Shown: positions 1 to 8,308 of the stretch, piece by piece
Numbering within the stretch: position 1 is the stretch's first letter
How the letters are laid out: the number at the start of each line of letters is the position of its first letter
Assembly: GCA_025059045.1 (NCBI GenBank)
Contig: JANXEA010000015.1
Location: 1 to 40,594 of the forward strand
Origin: Candidatus Bathyarchaeota archaeon
GTDB lineage: Archaea; Thermoproteota; Bathyarchaeia; Bathyarchaeales; DTEX01
Length of the DNA: 40,594 nt
Direction of reading: 5' to 3'
Position numbers and translations under genes: made by a program
The notes under the pieces: model-generated
The model's input: the letters and a program-made list of their open reading frames with translations, nothing else
The model's database searches: none
What the model was told of the DNA's origin: nothing

Positions 1-384
1 GGCTTGTATTACTCTAGAGATTGGATCTGGGTTAAGAGGGAGGGAGACAAGGTAAGGATCGGCATAACTGACTATGCTCAGAAGCAGCTTAAAGATGTGG
101 TATTCGCCGAACTTCCAAAGTCAGGGGATAAGATAGTGAAGGGGCAAGCTTTCGGGATGCTGGAATCAGTTAAATCCGTTTCAGAGCTGATCGCGCCTGT
201 AAGCGGGAGGGTTGAGCAGGTCAACAATAAGGTTTTGGACAAACCTGAAATTCTGAATGAAGACCCTTATGGCGAGGGATGGCTCCTAATAGTTTCTCCG
301 ACAAACCTCGAGGAAGACTTAAAATCGTTAATGAACTTTGAAGAGTCTGTAAAGTGGCACAGGGATCTGGCAAAGGGTAGCTGA
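1..384 (+). CDS. gcvH: GcvH-like lipoyl-carrier protein (5' end at window edge)
   Basis: Small lipoyl-domain protein of the glycine-cleavage H-protein family. The visible part (about 126 aa from a TTG at 4) has the usual H-protein order: an aromatic start (residues 2-9), G-I-T-D-Y-A-Q (20-26), then ESVKSVSE, whose Lys57 is the expected lipoylation site, and a PYGEGWL segment near the C-terminus. The frame stays open to base 1, so the true start may lie outside the window. In glycine cleavage it would shuttle an aminomethyl group between GcvP, GcvT and a dihydrolipoamide dehydrogenase, but none of these is visible here. It ends 3 bp before a pyridine-nucleotide-disulfide oxidoreductase, so the two are probably co-transcribed. 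An alternative is a dedicated lipoate-binding protein (LbpA-like) serving another redox pathway. Family assignment is firm; the pathway is open. Confidence 0.88.
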   Translation, partial: GLYYSRDWIWVKREGDKVRIGITDYAQKQLKDVVFAELPKSGDKIVKGQAFGMLESVKSVSELIAPVSGRVEQVNNKVLDKPEILNEDPYGEGWLLIVSPTNLEEDLKSLMNFEESVKWHRDLAKGS

Positions 385-387
385 GGT

Positions 388-1731
388 ATGGCGCGTAGAA
401 TAGTTGTGGTTGGAGCGAATGCTGCTGGCGTCGAGGCCGCTATAGCCGCGAGAAAGACTGATAGAGAAGCTGAAATCACGCTTGTGACAAGGGAGAATGT
501 CGGAGCCTATTCAAGGTGCGGCTTACCGTTCGCATTAGCCGGACAAATTAAATCTTTTGAAGACCTAATCGTATACCCAAACACCTTTTACCGCATGATG
601 AAGTTCAACCTCAGGTTGAATACTGAAGCCGTCAGCATAGATGTGAAGGAGAAGGGAGTAAAAGTCAAAAGCAAGGATGGTGTAGAGGAGAGGTTAGGCT
701 TTGACAGCCTAATCTTAGCCACTGGTTCACAGTTCATTAAGCCGCCGATAAAAGGGATAGAAAAAGAGGGCGTCATGCTTCTCCAAACGCTCGATGACGG
801 GAAGAAGATTGACCATATGATCAGAGACGGCGCGGAAGAAGCCGTAGTTCTAGGCGCAGGCTTTCTGGGTTTGGAAGCCGCGGTCGCATTAGTCGAGAGG
901 GGGGTTAAGACGACAGTTGTCGAGATGCTCCCATATGTGCTGTCAAGGCTGCTTGACAAGGACATGGCTGACGAAGTCCAAAAGATGCTTGAAGAAAAGG
1001 GGCTCCGCATAATAGTCGGCCACGCCGCCGAGGAGATAATAGGCGATCAGCATGTTGAGGGGGTTAGGGTGGCAGGGGAAAAGTTGCCAGCCGACTTCGT
1101 CATAAACGCCTGCGGCGTAAGGCCGAATGTGGAACTAGCACAAAAATGCGGCATAATATTGGGAAAAACAGGAGCGATCAGCACGAATCTCCGTATGGAA
1201 ACGAATGTTAAGGACATTTACGCTGCAGGGGACTGCGCAGAAACCCTGCATCTATTGACTGGAACACCGATAGTTCCGGCGTTAGGAACAACCGCCGTGA
1301 GGCAGGGAAAAGTCGCTGGCATAAATGCTGCTGGAGGCTACGCAATTTACCCAGGTGCACTATGCTCCGCCGTCACTAAGATGTTTGATTTTGAGGTTGG
1401 AGTTACGGGTCTAACCGAGTATTCTGCCAGCCGCTGCGGATATGAAACAATCACTGGTAAGATATCTTCGAAGACTAGAGCAGACTATTACCCTGGAGCC
1501 TTACCGATTAAGGTTAAGGTCGTAGTGGACAAGGAGACGAAGAGGATCATTGGAGGCCAAATAATAGGGGGAGAAGAGGTAACCCAAAGGATAAACGCTC
1601 TTTCAATAGCAATCCAGAATCACATGACCGTTTATGAATTGGCTAAGGCCGATACCTGCTATGCGCCACCACTAAACGAGACGTGGGAACCCTTCGTCCT
1701 AGCCGCCGAGATGGCTCTAAAAAGAATATAA
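388..1731 (+). CDS. CoA-disulfide reductase-like FAD/NAD(P)H oxidoreductase
   Basis: A 447-aa flavoprotein of the pyridine-nucleotide-disulfide oxidoreductase class I family. An N-terminal FAD dinucleotide fold starts at residue 5 (G-A-N-A-A-G). A single redox cysteine, Cys44, sits in YSRCGLPF, the arrangement of CoA-disulfide reductase/NADH oxidase rather than the CxxxxC pair of dihydrolipoamide dehydrogenase. ATGS lies at 111-114, an NAD(P) fold (G-A-G-F-L-G) at 156-161, the FAD-pyrophosphate motif AAGDC near 280, and a C-terminal dimerisation domain ends the protein. No rhodanese domain is fused. ATG follows the lipoyl-protein stop by 3 bp, implying translational coupling. It could reduce CoA disulfide, polysulfide or oxygen, or in this context accept electrons from the lipoyl carrier. 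The family is clear, the substrate is not. Confidence 0.9.
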   Translation: MARRIVVVGANAAGVEAAIAARKTDREAEITLVTRENVGAYSRCGLPFALAGQIKSFEDLIVYPNTFYRMMKFNLRLNTEAVSIDVKEKGVKVKSKDGVEERLGFDSLILATGSQFIKPPIKGIEKEGVMLLQTLDDGKKIDHMIRDGAEEAVVLGAGFLGLEAAVALVERGVKTTVVEMLPYVLSRLLDKDMADEVQKMLEEKGLRIIVGHAAEEIIGDQHVEGVRVAGEKLPADFVINACGVRPNVELAQKCGIILGKTGAISTNLRMETNVKDIYAAGDCAETLHLLTGTPIVPALGTTAVRQGKVAGINAAGGYAIYPGALCSAVTKMFDFEVGVTGLTEYSASRCGYETITGKISSKTRADYYPGALPIKVKVVVDKETKRIIGGQIIGGEEVTQRINALSIAIQNHMTVYELAKADTCYAPPLNETWEPFVLAAEMALKRI

Positions 1732-1737
1732 AATCTG

Positions 1738-2061
1738 CTAATCCCTAATCAGAAACCTTTTTAGCTCCTCTTTTAATTCTTCGTCCGTCAAAAACATCTC
1801 TTTCACTTCGAAGTCTCTTGCAAGATCGATCTTACCGAAATCTTCACCCCAACCCTCATTAATCTCCTCCCAAACCCATTTCTCTTCATCATAAACGGAG
1901 AGCAGAATCATCGATCCGCCATCCTTTTGGATACCTAAAAACTCCGGGCTTTTTCCACTCTTATTCAGATCCTTGAACCTCATAACCTCCTTCCAAACGC
2001 TTTCAAAATCTTCCACAACTCTGAATGGGAAAACGCGCATCGTCGAGAATATCTTGATCAT
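1738..2061 (-). CDS. Hypothetical protein, about 107 aa
   Basis: I do not recognise this protein. It is acidic, rich in Trp, Phe and Glu, with no membrane segment, signal peptide or cysteine motif. It has an N-terminal strand-like stretch, a central I-L-L-S-V-Y segment and a charged helical C-terminus. It converges on the flavoprotein gene (6 bp between stops) and diverges from the GH4 gene. The start could be the ATG at 2061 or the internal ATG at 2040 (MRVFPF). An AT-rich TATA-like block at 2090-2109 lies at the right distance for the first of these, and TTTAAG near 2075 for the second. The open frame fills the gap between neighbours with sensible composition, which is the main support for its being real. 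Confidence 0.6.
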   Translation of the reverse strand: MIKIFSTMRVFPFRVVEDFESVWKEVMRFKDLNKSGKSPEFLGIQKDGGSMILLSVYDEEKWVWEEINEGWGEDFGKIDLARDFEVKEMFLTDEELKEELKRFLIRD

Positions 2062-2089
2062 TACAGACCACTTAAATGCCTAAGGCAAG

Positions 2090-2109
2090 AGAATATTTAA
2101 AAATTTTTA
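2090..2109. promoter_or_regulatory. Shared divergent TATA region
   Basis: The sequence aatatttaaaaatttttaac is nearly palindromic and can present a TATA box on both strands. It sits about 30-60 bp upstream of both the leftward small gene (start 2061) and the rightward GH4 gene (start 2150). No other TATA-like element in the gap serves the GH4 gene equally well. Confidence 0.5.
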
Positions 2110-2149
2110 ACAAATTAAATCTGTCAATCTTTATCCGGGGACAGCGTCT

Positions 2150-3619
2150 ATGGAGAGATTCAAGCTCGTCTATGTCGGAGCCTGCTCGCATAGGTTCTCC
2201 ATCGGACTTTTTAGGAACATTGTCGCCGCCAAGTCGCTTCACCCAATGGACGTCGTTCTAGTAGACATTGACGAGAAACTTCTCAGATTTGTCCAGAAGA
2301 TCCTGGAGAACATGGCCGACAACGCAAGAGCCGATATAAGGGTCGAATCTACAACAGATCGACGAGAAGCATTCGAGAACGCCGACTTCATATACATTTC
2401 GATATCTGTTGGTGCGCAGGAAAGCGAATGGACCGACATCCACATCCCCCTGAAGTTCGGCATACCGCAGAACACAGGCGACACTATTGGTCCAGGAGGA
2501 ATCTTCCGTGGGCTGCGCTGCATACCAGTCTTCGCCGATATCATCAGAGACGCTTACGACATCTGCCCAAAAGCCGTAGTCCTAAATTACACTAATCCCA
2601 TGTCAACGCTTGTTTTGACGGCTTACACTGTTGCACCCAATCTTCAGACAATAGGCCTCTGTCATGAACTCTTCGGGGGAATGCGAGTAATCCAGGAGCT
2701 TATGCGTCAGAATGGGTATGAGATCAGCAGCTGGGAGGAACTTGAGATAACATATGGGGGAATCAACCATCTTGGGTGGCTGATGACATGCAAATTTGGG
2801 GGAGAAGACATTTACCCGCTTATCCGCGACAAGGCTCCTGAATGTTTTAAGACAGGATTTCTTGGGAGAGCTCTAAACTTCTACCTGCTGATGAAGCATG
2901 GGCTCTATCCATATCCCGGCAGCAGACATGTAGCCGAATTCATACCGAAGTATTACAACTACTTCAATTACCTTCAGTCCCCATTTGGGATCGTGAAGAT
3001 ACGTGATGTTGAAGCGCTTGACCTAGGTCATAAATGGACAGTCCTCCGTTTCGTCGCGATGGCAAGGCCATGGTACAAGGATCGCCTTCCAACCCCGGAC
3101 GAAGGCGGAGAGAAGGCGATGGCGATGACGGTTGATTGGAAGTTCGGTCTTGGCCGCCAATACGTTGTAAACATACCAAACAGCGGATTAGTTTCAAATC
3201 TCCCATCCAACTGCATCGTGGAAGTGCCGGGATACTTCGATAAGGGCAGAATAAGGGGGGTCAAAGTCGGAAAACTTCCAAGAGATATAGCCAAAATCGT
3301 TGATGTCCCTGCATCTAATCAGCGTAATATAGTAGAGGCCGCCTTGAGGGGTGATAAAGACCTTCTTCTCAAAGCATTGTTGAAGGATCCGATGTGCAGC
3401 TTCATTGAAGACCCGGGCCTCATCGAGGACATGATGAATGTGATGCTATACTACCAGCGGAAGTGGCTGCCTAGGTTCGAGGACATACCAGGCGTGGAGG
3501 AGCTCAAGAAGAGAAGGTGGGTGGAGCCCTGGGAGCTTCAAACAAGGGAGGAGGCTCTTAAGGTGAAGTATCCGCCGAGAATGGACCTACAGTCTAAATC
3601 ATGGCCGAATATTGATTAA
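2150..3619 (+). CDS. Glycoside hydrolase family 4 protein
   Basis: A 489-aa NAD- and metal-dependent glycosidase of family GH4, which cleaves by oxidation at C3 and elimination. The Rossmann start is at residues 6-20 (LVYVGACSHRFS), with the nucleotide-binding acidic VDID at 38-41. NYTNP lies at 146-150, the metal-site Cys171-His172 is in CHELFGG, and GGINH at 203-207 is the second metal-site motif. Length is slightly above the 430-480 aa common in the family. The residues after the metal-site Cys (CHE) differ from the CDMP and CNVP types of 6-phospho-glycosidases, so an unphosphorylated galactoside or uronide is more likely; that is inference. It overlaps the opposing rqcH gene by 4 bp at the 3' end. 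No sugar transporter or regulator is adjacent. Confidence 0.9.
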   Translation: MERFKLVYVGACSHRFSIGLFRNIVAAKSLHPMDVVLVDIDEKLLRFVQKILENMADNARADIRVESTTDRREAFENADFIYISISVGAQESEWTDIHIPLKFGIPQNTGDTIGPGGIFRGLRCIPVFADIIRDAYDICPKAVVLNYTNPMSTLVLTAYTVAPNLQTIGLCHELFGGMRVIQELMRQNGYEISSWEELEITYGGINHLGWLMTCKFGGEDIYPLIRDKAPECFKTGFLGRALNFYLLMKHGLYPYPGSRHVAEFIPKYYNYFNYLQSPFGIVKIRDVEALDLGHKWTVLRFVAMARPWYKDRLPTPDEGGEKAMAMTVDWKFGLGRQYVVNIPNSGLVSNLPSNCIVEVPGYFDKGRIRGVKVGKLPRDIAKIVDVPASNQRNIVEAALRGDKDLLLKALLKDPMCSFIEDPGLIEDMMNVMLYYQRKWLPRFEDIPGVEELKKRRWVEPWELQTREEALKVKYPPRMDLQSKSWPNID

Positions 3620-5637
3620 CCTTTAGCAGGTTTGCTTATTGCTCCGCGCCCAGCAGGAATGAATCTCTGGATCTCCTCTAATGGTATCTTCCCTATCTCT
3701 TCACGATCCTCAGAGGGTGCTGAGCGGATTAGCTCCTCCCTAATCATTCTTGCCAATCTCCCGCTTGCTTCCTTTCCGGGAACAAGTCTAACAAAGATTT
3801 CAGCTTGATTGGCGACGGCTTCGGGGGGCCCGCCAATAACCTTGAATGAGCCGTCAACCCTTTTGACCCCAATAGCGACCTCTAAAGGCACATTTTTAAT
3901 GTAGTTTCTCCTTCCATAGATCATAAATGAGCCCTTTGGCAAGTACTCGCCTGAAGGCGGGGCCTTAGACACCTGCTCAGGCTTCACCCAGTAAACATCG
4001 AGTGACGCTAAGCCCGCTTTCCACGCACTTGAATATGATGCTGCAAACTGGGCAGCCTCCCTTATAGTCTTCTCAGAGGGTTCTCCCCCATCAGCCTTGA
4101 TCACAACAAACGGTGCCCCCGTAATGTCCGCATGCAGAATGATGTCCTTTGGGCCTGTGTATTTCCTAATTAACGTCTCGTTTGTTGACGCATCTTTCCC
4201 GCCGAGGACTAAGCATCCATCAGATGAGTGAAACCACCTAAACTTTTCGTACCATTCTCTCCTCGGCTTTCTCTTCGGCATCTCCGCTTTTTCCTCTTCA
4301 ATCAGACGCTGCTCCACCTCACCGATCTTCTTTAAAGTCTCCTTTATCGCCGCTTTTGCGCCCTCAACCTTTCTAGCCGCCCTCTTAGATTTTTCATAGT
4401 ATCTAGAAGCATTATTTTGGGCCGAAACTTTCAGGTCGAGGCTTATGCTTTGTCCCTCAATATTTATGCGTAGTTCCGGAACCCTCTCATCTATCTCCTC
4501 AAAAGCCATGAATGGAAAGATGATGCGGGCATCCTGACCTCTTAATTCATCAGCTATCTCCTGCCAATTCTTACCCTGCCTCTTCTCCTGCATAACCCAT
4601 TCCATCAATAGCTGAACCTCGCCCAGATGCCTAAATATTATGTCACCCTTTACTCTGAGGCCTTCAGCCTCTTCCTCAGCCCTTCGGACTGTCTCCTCTT
4701 GTTCACGAAGTATCCTTTTTAGATGCTCAATCTCACGGTCAGCATCCTCTTTTAGGCGCAGGATTTCACTTTCAGAAGATGCCTTAGCATAGTACTCGTC
4801 GAGGGCTTCGTTGAATGATCTGAACTCGAGACGTTTGAATCCGGAGTATTTCTGCAACTCCATAGGGGTTACGTCAACGTATCTTTGCTCCTCATCAAGG
4901 ATGATTGAGGGCTTCCAATTCTCAGCATATATGTCAGATAAGATATTTTGTATACTTTTGAATATGGCATCCAGATCCCTATCGCTCAATGAAGAGCAGG
5001 GTGCATTTTTTGGTATGTAGGCACGTGCAAGAATCTCCTCTGCATATGTGCCGCTTATGTCCAAAAATCTTGCCAAAGCCCTTACGACTTCAATTTGGCC
5101 GAAGCCCCTCAAGCCGCTTATGTCTACCCTCCTCACCGTCCTGAGGTTGATCCCCCTACGTGGGGGATACTGGTAGACTTCTCCGCGGATAATATTTCTG
5201 TCTCTCATCCTTCTATACTTCAATGCATGCAGTATCCTGTTATCGGAGTTTAACAGAATCAGGTTGCCATGGCTGAATAGCTCAATAATGAGGCGATATT
5301 CTTGCCCATCTTTATCAGCGACTTTAATCTCAAGTATTCGTTCAATCTGATACTGTTCCACTTGTGTTATCCTGCAGTTCCTTAAGTATTTCCTCAGGGC
5401 CATGCAGAAACTGGGCGGCTTCAAAGGTTTCTCGTAAACATATGAGGTTAGGTGAGCACGCCTTCCAGCCTCTATCAATAATTGGCTCTCTCCATCCCCC
5501 CCGCGAAGCTTTAAAAGGATGGTTCTTGGATTTAATTGGTAAATATTATCTATCCAGTAGCCTTGCACAACTCGGTTGATCTCTAATGCGACGGCTGCAA
5601 TATCAATATTGCTCAATTCATCCTTCAACATTTGCAC
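3616..5637 (-). CDS. rqcH: RqcH/NFACT-family ribosome quality-control protein
   Basis: A 673-aa archaeal NFACT protein (Rqc2/Tae2/RqcH/FbpA family), which binds obstructed 50S-peptidyl-tRNA complexes and recruits tRNA for C-terminal tailing of stalled chains. Order: NFACT-N domain from residue 1 to about 250, including ELFSHGNLILL; a helical and coiled-coil middle (about 290-460) rich in Glu, Lys and Arg; then the NFACT-R (DUF814) domain with WYEKFRWFHSS, LGGKDASTNE and HADITGAPFVVIK. A basic C-terminal tail follows. ATG at 5637 or the ATG two codons later are both possible. The start is only 6 bp from the divergent ATG of the EMC6-like membrane protein gene, so each promoter must lie inside or against the other gene. 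Assignment is firm. Confidence 0.94.
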   Translation of the reverse strand: MQMLKDELSNIDIAAVALEINRVVQGYWIDNIYQLNPRTILLKLRGGDGESQLLIEAGRRAHLTSYVYEKPLKPPSFCMALRKYLRNCRITQVEQYQIERILEIKVADKDGQEYRLIIELFSHGNLILLNSDNRILHALKYRRMRDRNIIRGEVYQYPPRRGINLRTVRRVDISGLRGFGQIEVVRALARFLDISGTYAEEILARAYIPKNAPCSSLSDRDLDAIFKSIQNILSDIYAENWKPSIILDEEQRYVDVTPMELQKYSGFKRLEFRSFNEALDEYYAKASSESEILRLKEDADREIEHLKRILREQEETVRRAEEEAEGLRVKGDIIFRHLGEVQLLMEWVMQEKRQGKNWQEIADELRGQDARIIFPFMAFEEIDERVPELRINIEGQSISLDLKVSAQNNASRYYEKSKRAARKVEGAKAAIKETLKKIGEVEQRLIEEEKAEMPKRKPRREWYEKFRWFHSSDGCLVLGGKDASTNETLIRKYTGPKDIILHADITGAPFVVIKADGGEPSEKTIREAAQFAASYSSAWKAGLASLDVYWVKPEQVSKAPPSGEYLPKGSFMIYGRRNYIKNVPLEVAIGVKRVDGSFKVIGGPPEAVANQAEIFVRLVPGKEASGRLARMIREELIRSAPSEDREEIGKIPLEEIQRFIPAGRGAISKPAKG

Positions 5638-5643
5638 CGGAGG

Positions 5644-5928
5644 ATGTTTAATCTATTGGAGACTCTAAACCTGATTTACATGATAAGGATTTTTCTCGGA
5701 TTCCTAGCGGCCGTCTTATGCATCTTGCTTGGGGTTAACGACATAATTACGGGACTGGCATTAAGTCTAGCTATGTACATTGGTACCGACAGAATTCTGA
5801 GGCAGATCTTCATTGAAAAGGTTAAGAAGCAATCCGACATCACGAAGACCGGCATAGGCATATACATAATTTCATGGATCATGTTCTGGATACTAATTTA
5901 CACAATTCTCAATCCTATAGGTGCTTAA
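5644..5928 (+). CDS. Small membrane protein, EMC6-like archaeal family
   Basis: About 94 aa with three likely membrane segments: MIRIFLGFLAAVLCILLG, ITGLALSLAMYIGTDRI and IYIISWIMFWILIYTIL. The pattern of an Arg before helix 1, GxxxxITG at the first turn, a basic cytoplasmic segment (KVKKQSD) and a terminal Trp-rich helix ending YTILN resembles archaeal EMC6-like proteins, proposed relatives of the ER membrane complex insertase. I recognise this from the pattern only. Possible starts are TTG 5632, ATG 5644 and ATG 5680. The ATG at 5644 is chosen because it avoids overlapping rqcH; 5680 would still keep all three helices. It overlaps the convergent gene at 5925 by 4 bp. Confidence 0.72.
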   Translation: MFNLLETLNLIYMIRIFLGFLAAVLCILLGVNDIITGLALSLAMYIGTDRILRQIFIEKVKKQSDITKTGIGIYIISWIMFWILIYTILNPIGA

Positions 5929-6320
5929 CCGGCCTTCTCGACTGTCCCACGGTTTTCAGCGGACTTTATCACGACGCGCATGTAGTCGCAGAGCGCAGCA
6001 AAGTAGCCTCTATCATAGTCAGCGAAGAACCTGTTTTTACTGTTCTCCAGGAAATCCCGATAATGCTTCTTTAAAACATTGATATCTTTGAGGTTCAGGT
6101 TTGCAAAGAACTCGTAGGAATTTTCGTTGCCAGACTTGCTTGTTAAAATAATCCCGTTAAGTGCGGCGATATATCCACGATTAAATTCTTTCTGTTCACT
6201 CTTCTCCATCCTCGCCTTCACCCTCTCAAGCACCCTCTCTGCCTCTGCAAACTTCCTCTCAGAGACCAGCTGGAAAAACCTGGTGATAAGTACAAGCGGA
6301 TTCGCCACGCTACCCTTCAC
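5925..6320 (-). CDS. Helical hypothetical protein coupled to radA
   Basis: 131 aa, soluble and predicted mostly helical; I cannot name it. It shows an apparent internal duplication: [13 protein letters not shown] at residues 46-58 and [13 protein letters not shown] about 55 residues later, each preceded by a charged helix, as in TPR-like helical-hairpin proteins. The start overlaps the radA stop by 4 bp (ATGA), so it is translationally coupled to radA and a role linked to recombination or DNA repair is a reasonable guess. It converges with the EMC6-like gene. The coding call is supported by the overlap geometry and the repeated motif, not by a known family. Confidence 0.75.
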   Translation of the reverse strand: MKGSVANPLVLITRFFQLVSERKFAEAERVLERVKARMEKSEQKEFNRGYIAALNGIILTSKSGNENSYEFFANLNLKDINVLKKHYRDFLENSKNRFFADYDRGYFAALCDYMRVVIKSAENRGTVEKAG

Positions 6321-7303
6321 CTCTCCTGTTCTTCTTCCACATCTTCAATTCCATTCTCAGTTATCTTGAAGATTGTCTCGCCCTCAGGGAGGTAAGGGCT
6401 TGAAACAAGACGGGCTATCCTCACAGGCCCCTTAGCAGCCTTCCGAAGATAAACTCTTGTATGACTTGTATGAGCCACAATGTGACCGCCAATAGGGCGG
6501 ATTGGCTCTTCAAGGAAGACCTCTGGACTCGACATAACCTGGTTGGTTACGAAGGCGACGGCGTTAAATGCTCTGGCCAGCCGGAGGAGCTTGTGCATGT
6601 GCTGATTAAGTTTTTGCTGCCTCTCAGCAAGACTTTCTCTGCCAATATACTCGCTTCTGAAATGCGCCGTCAACGAATCCACAACGATTAAGCGAATATT
6701 ATTCTTCTTAATTATCTCATCAGCATTTTCAAGGAGAAACATCTGATGATCCGAGGTGTAGGCCTCAGCCAAAATAATGTTTTTGAAAACCTTTTCTGCG
6801 TCCAGTCCAAGATGCCTAGCCATCTGAGCTATCCTCTCAGTCCTGAATGTATTCTCGGTATCAACGTAAAGCGCTCCTCCGTTAAGTCCCCCCTTCTCGG
6901 TTGGAAGCTGCACGTTAACGCATAATTGATGTGCAATCTGGCTTTTACCAGACCCGTACTCACCGTAAAATTCGGTTATCGACTGCGTTTCGATTCCTCC
7001 CCCCAAAAGTTCATCAAGCCTCTTGCTCCCAGTTGTAAGCCGTAGAACATTTTGGCGTTTCTCGAGAAGCTCATCAACACGGATGAAGAGAAGAGAACTA
7101 GATGACCTAGCCGCGTTAATTATGTCAAACGCCTTCTTCTCACTTATGCCAGCCTGCAGTAGCTCCCTCACCGTCGCCATTGCAAGTGATTCAACCGTTC
7201 TGAAACCTAATTCCCTGAGCCTATTAGCTAATGACGGCCCAACTCCAGGCAGATCCTCAATGCTTTCGTAAACCTTCTTGCCCTCAGAATCTCCATTACC
7301 CAT
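6317..7303 (-). CDS. radA: DNA repair and recombination protein RadA
   Basis: A 328-aa archaeal recombinase of the RecA/Rad51 family, which forms ATP-dependent filaments on single-stranded DNA and drives strand exchange. The N-terminal helix-hairpin-helix domain ([17 protein letters not shown], 17-33) is followed by a linker and the ATPase core with Walker A GEYGSGKS (114-121) and Walker [12 protein letters not shown]1/L2-region residues precede [10 protein letters not shown] and [17 protein letters not shown] near the C-terminus. Length matches the family (about 320-350 aa). The ATG at 7303 is about 30 bp from a TATA element shared with the divergent fumarase gene, implying a leaderless or very short-leader mRNA. 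The next gene overlaps its stop codon. Confidence 0.97.
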   Translation of the reverse strand: MGNGDSEGKKVYESIEDLPGVGPSLANRLRELGFRTVESLAMATVRELLQAGISEKKAFDIINAARSSSSLLFIRVDELLEKRQNVLRLTTGSKRLDELLGGGIETQSITEFYGEYGSGKSQIAHQLCVNVQLPTEKGGLNGGALYVDTENTFRTERIAQMARHLGLDAEKVFKNIILAEAYTSDHQMFLLENADEIIKKNNIRLIVVDSLTAHFRSEYIGRESLAERQQKLNQHMHKLLRLARAFNAVAFVTNQVMSSPEVFLEEPIRPIGGHIVAHTSHTRVYLRKAAKGPVRIARLVSSPYLPEGETIFKITENGIEDVEEEQER

Positions 7304-7332
7304 TAACTTTCAAGCTAATTTACTACGCGAAT

Positions 7333-7344
7333 AATATTTAAATT
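7333..7344. promoter_or_regulatory. Bidirectional TATA box between radA and fumA
   Basis: The sequence aatatttaaatt reads as a TATA-like element on both strands. It lies about 30 bp from the radA start (7303, leftward) and about 35 bp from the fumA ATG (7379, rightward). Both transcripts would be leaderless or nearly so, and TBP bound here could serve only one direction at a time. Confidence 0.6.
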
Positions 7345-7378
7345 AGACGAATCAGATGGATTCGAGAAAACTTTGGGG

Positions 7379-8266
7379 ATGAAAAAGTTGGATCTCAGCT
7401 CGATTATCGAGGATGTATCCGTGAACCTACTACGACTAGCAGTCACAAGATTGCCCGAAGATGTGAAAGAGTCTCTTGAACAGGCTTATCGTAGGGAGAC
7501 AAGCAGCATAGGAAGGGAGCAGCTTAAGGCGATACTCGAGAATGTCAGATTGGCGGAGGAGAGATCTCTACCGATCTGTCAGGACACTGGATTAATATCC
7601 TTTTACTTAAGAGCGGGTTCAAAATTCAATGGGTTAGAATGCGTTGAAGGGGCAATTGTAAGGGCTGTTAAGAGAGCGACTGAAGAAATCCCTCTCCGTC
7701 CAAACGCCGTGGACCCACTCACCGAGGAGAACTCCAGCGATAATGTTGGAAGGCATATTCCCCATATTCATTGGAGGGTCGAGGACGGCGACTTCCTCGA
7801 GATCACCGCATTCCCAAAAGGCGCAGGGTCTGAAAACATGAGCATCCTAAAAATGTTGCAGCCAAGCGAGGGGCTCGAAGGCCTGAAAAAGCTGGTTATC
7901 GACGCCATTATAGAAGCTGGTGGAAAACCATGCCCGCCGACCATAGTTGGGGTAGGTTTTGGAGGAGGCTCAAACATAGCGATGGAACTTGCGAAGCTGG
8001 CGCTACTTGAACCGTTGAATGTACCTAACCCTGATGAAGGTGCTAGAGAGCTTGAACGTGAACTCTGCGAAGCCGCTAACATGACGGGAATAGGGCCGAT
8101 GGGATTAGGCGGTGACGTAACAGTCTTGGCGGTTAAAGTTAAGTATGCCCATAGGCATCCTGCCTCCTACCCTGTCGCCATTGCCTTTCAGTGCTGGGCT
8201 GCTAGGAGGGCTACAGCTCGAATCTATTCGAATGGAGAAGTAAATTATCTAACTCACAAGATTTAA
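7379..8266 (+). CDS. fumA: Fumarate hydratase class I, alpha subunit
   Basis: About 295 aa, the [4Fe-4S] N-terminal half of class I fumarase (or L-tartrate dehydratase), interconverting fumarate and malate together with the following gene product. Cluster cysteines are visible in LPICQDTG, GKPCPPT and AFQCWAARR. Glycine-rich segments GVGFGGGSN and GIGPMGLGGD, and HRHPASYPVA before the last cysteine, are typical. ATG 7379 is preferred over the in-frame TTG two codons upstream because it fits the TATA spacing. The beta subunit starts 42 bp after its stop. Fumarase is more likely than tartrate dehydratase in archaea with split class I enzymes; the sequence alone does not settle it. Confidence 0.93.
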   Translation: MKKLDLSSIIEDVSVNLLRLAVTRLPEDVKESLEQAYRRETSSIGREQLKAILENVRLAEERSLPICQDTGLISFYLRAGSKFNGLECVEGAIVRAVKRATEEIPLRPNAVDPLTEENSSDNVGRHIPHIHWRVEDGDFLEITAFPKGAGSENMSILKMLQPSEGLEGLKKLVIDAIIEAGGKPCPPTIVGVGFGGGSNIAMELAKLALLEPLNVPNPDEGARELERELCEAANMTGIGPMGLGGDVTVLAVKVKYAHRHPASYPVAIAFQCWAARRATARIYSNGEVNYLTHKI

Positions 8267-8297
8267 ACACGGCTTCACAGAAGATCTAAAGATCTAT

Positions 8298-8305
8298 AGG
8301 TGATC
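8298..8305 (+). promoter_or_regulatory. Shine-Dalgarno site deciding the fumB start
   Basis: AGGTGATC is a full match to the anti-SD end of archaeal 16S rRNA, three bases before ATG 8309. The in-frame GTG at 8300 lies inside this SD, so ATG 8309 is the start. The same layout (a GTG inside an SD) recurs before the glutamate synthase amidotransferase gene. Confidence 0.75.
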
Positions 8306-8308
8306 CAC

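Noticed and set aside
388-1731. Dihydrolipoamide dehydrogenase, suggested by the adjacent lipoyl protein
   Set aside because: The active site has one cysteine in YSRCGLPF; the CxxxxC pair required for that enzyme is absent.
7373-7381. TTG 7373 as the fumA start
   Set aside because: ATG 7379 is two codons downstream and fits the TATA spacing better.
8282-8295. The AGATCTAAAGATCT repeat before fumB as an operator
   Set aside because: Two short palindromes in a short gap; no second occurrence or other support.
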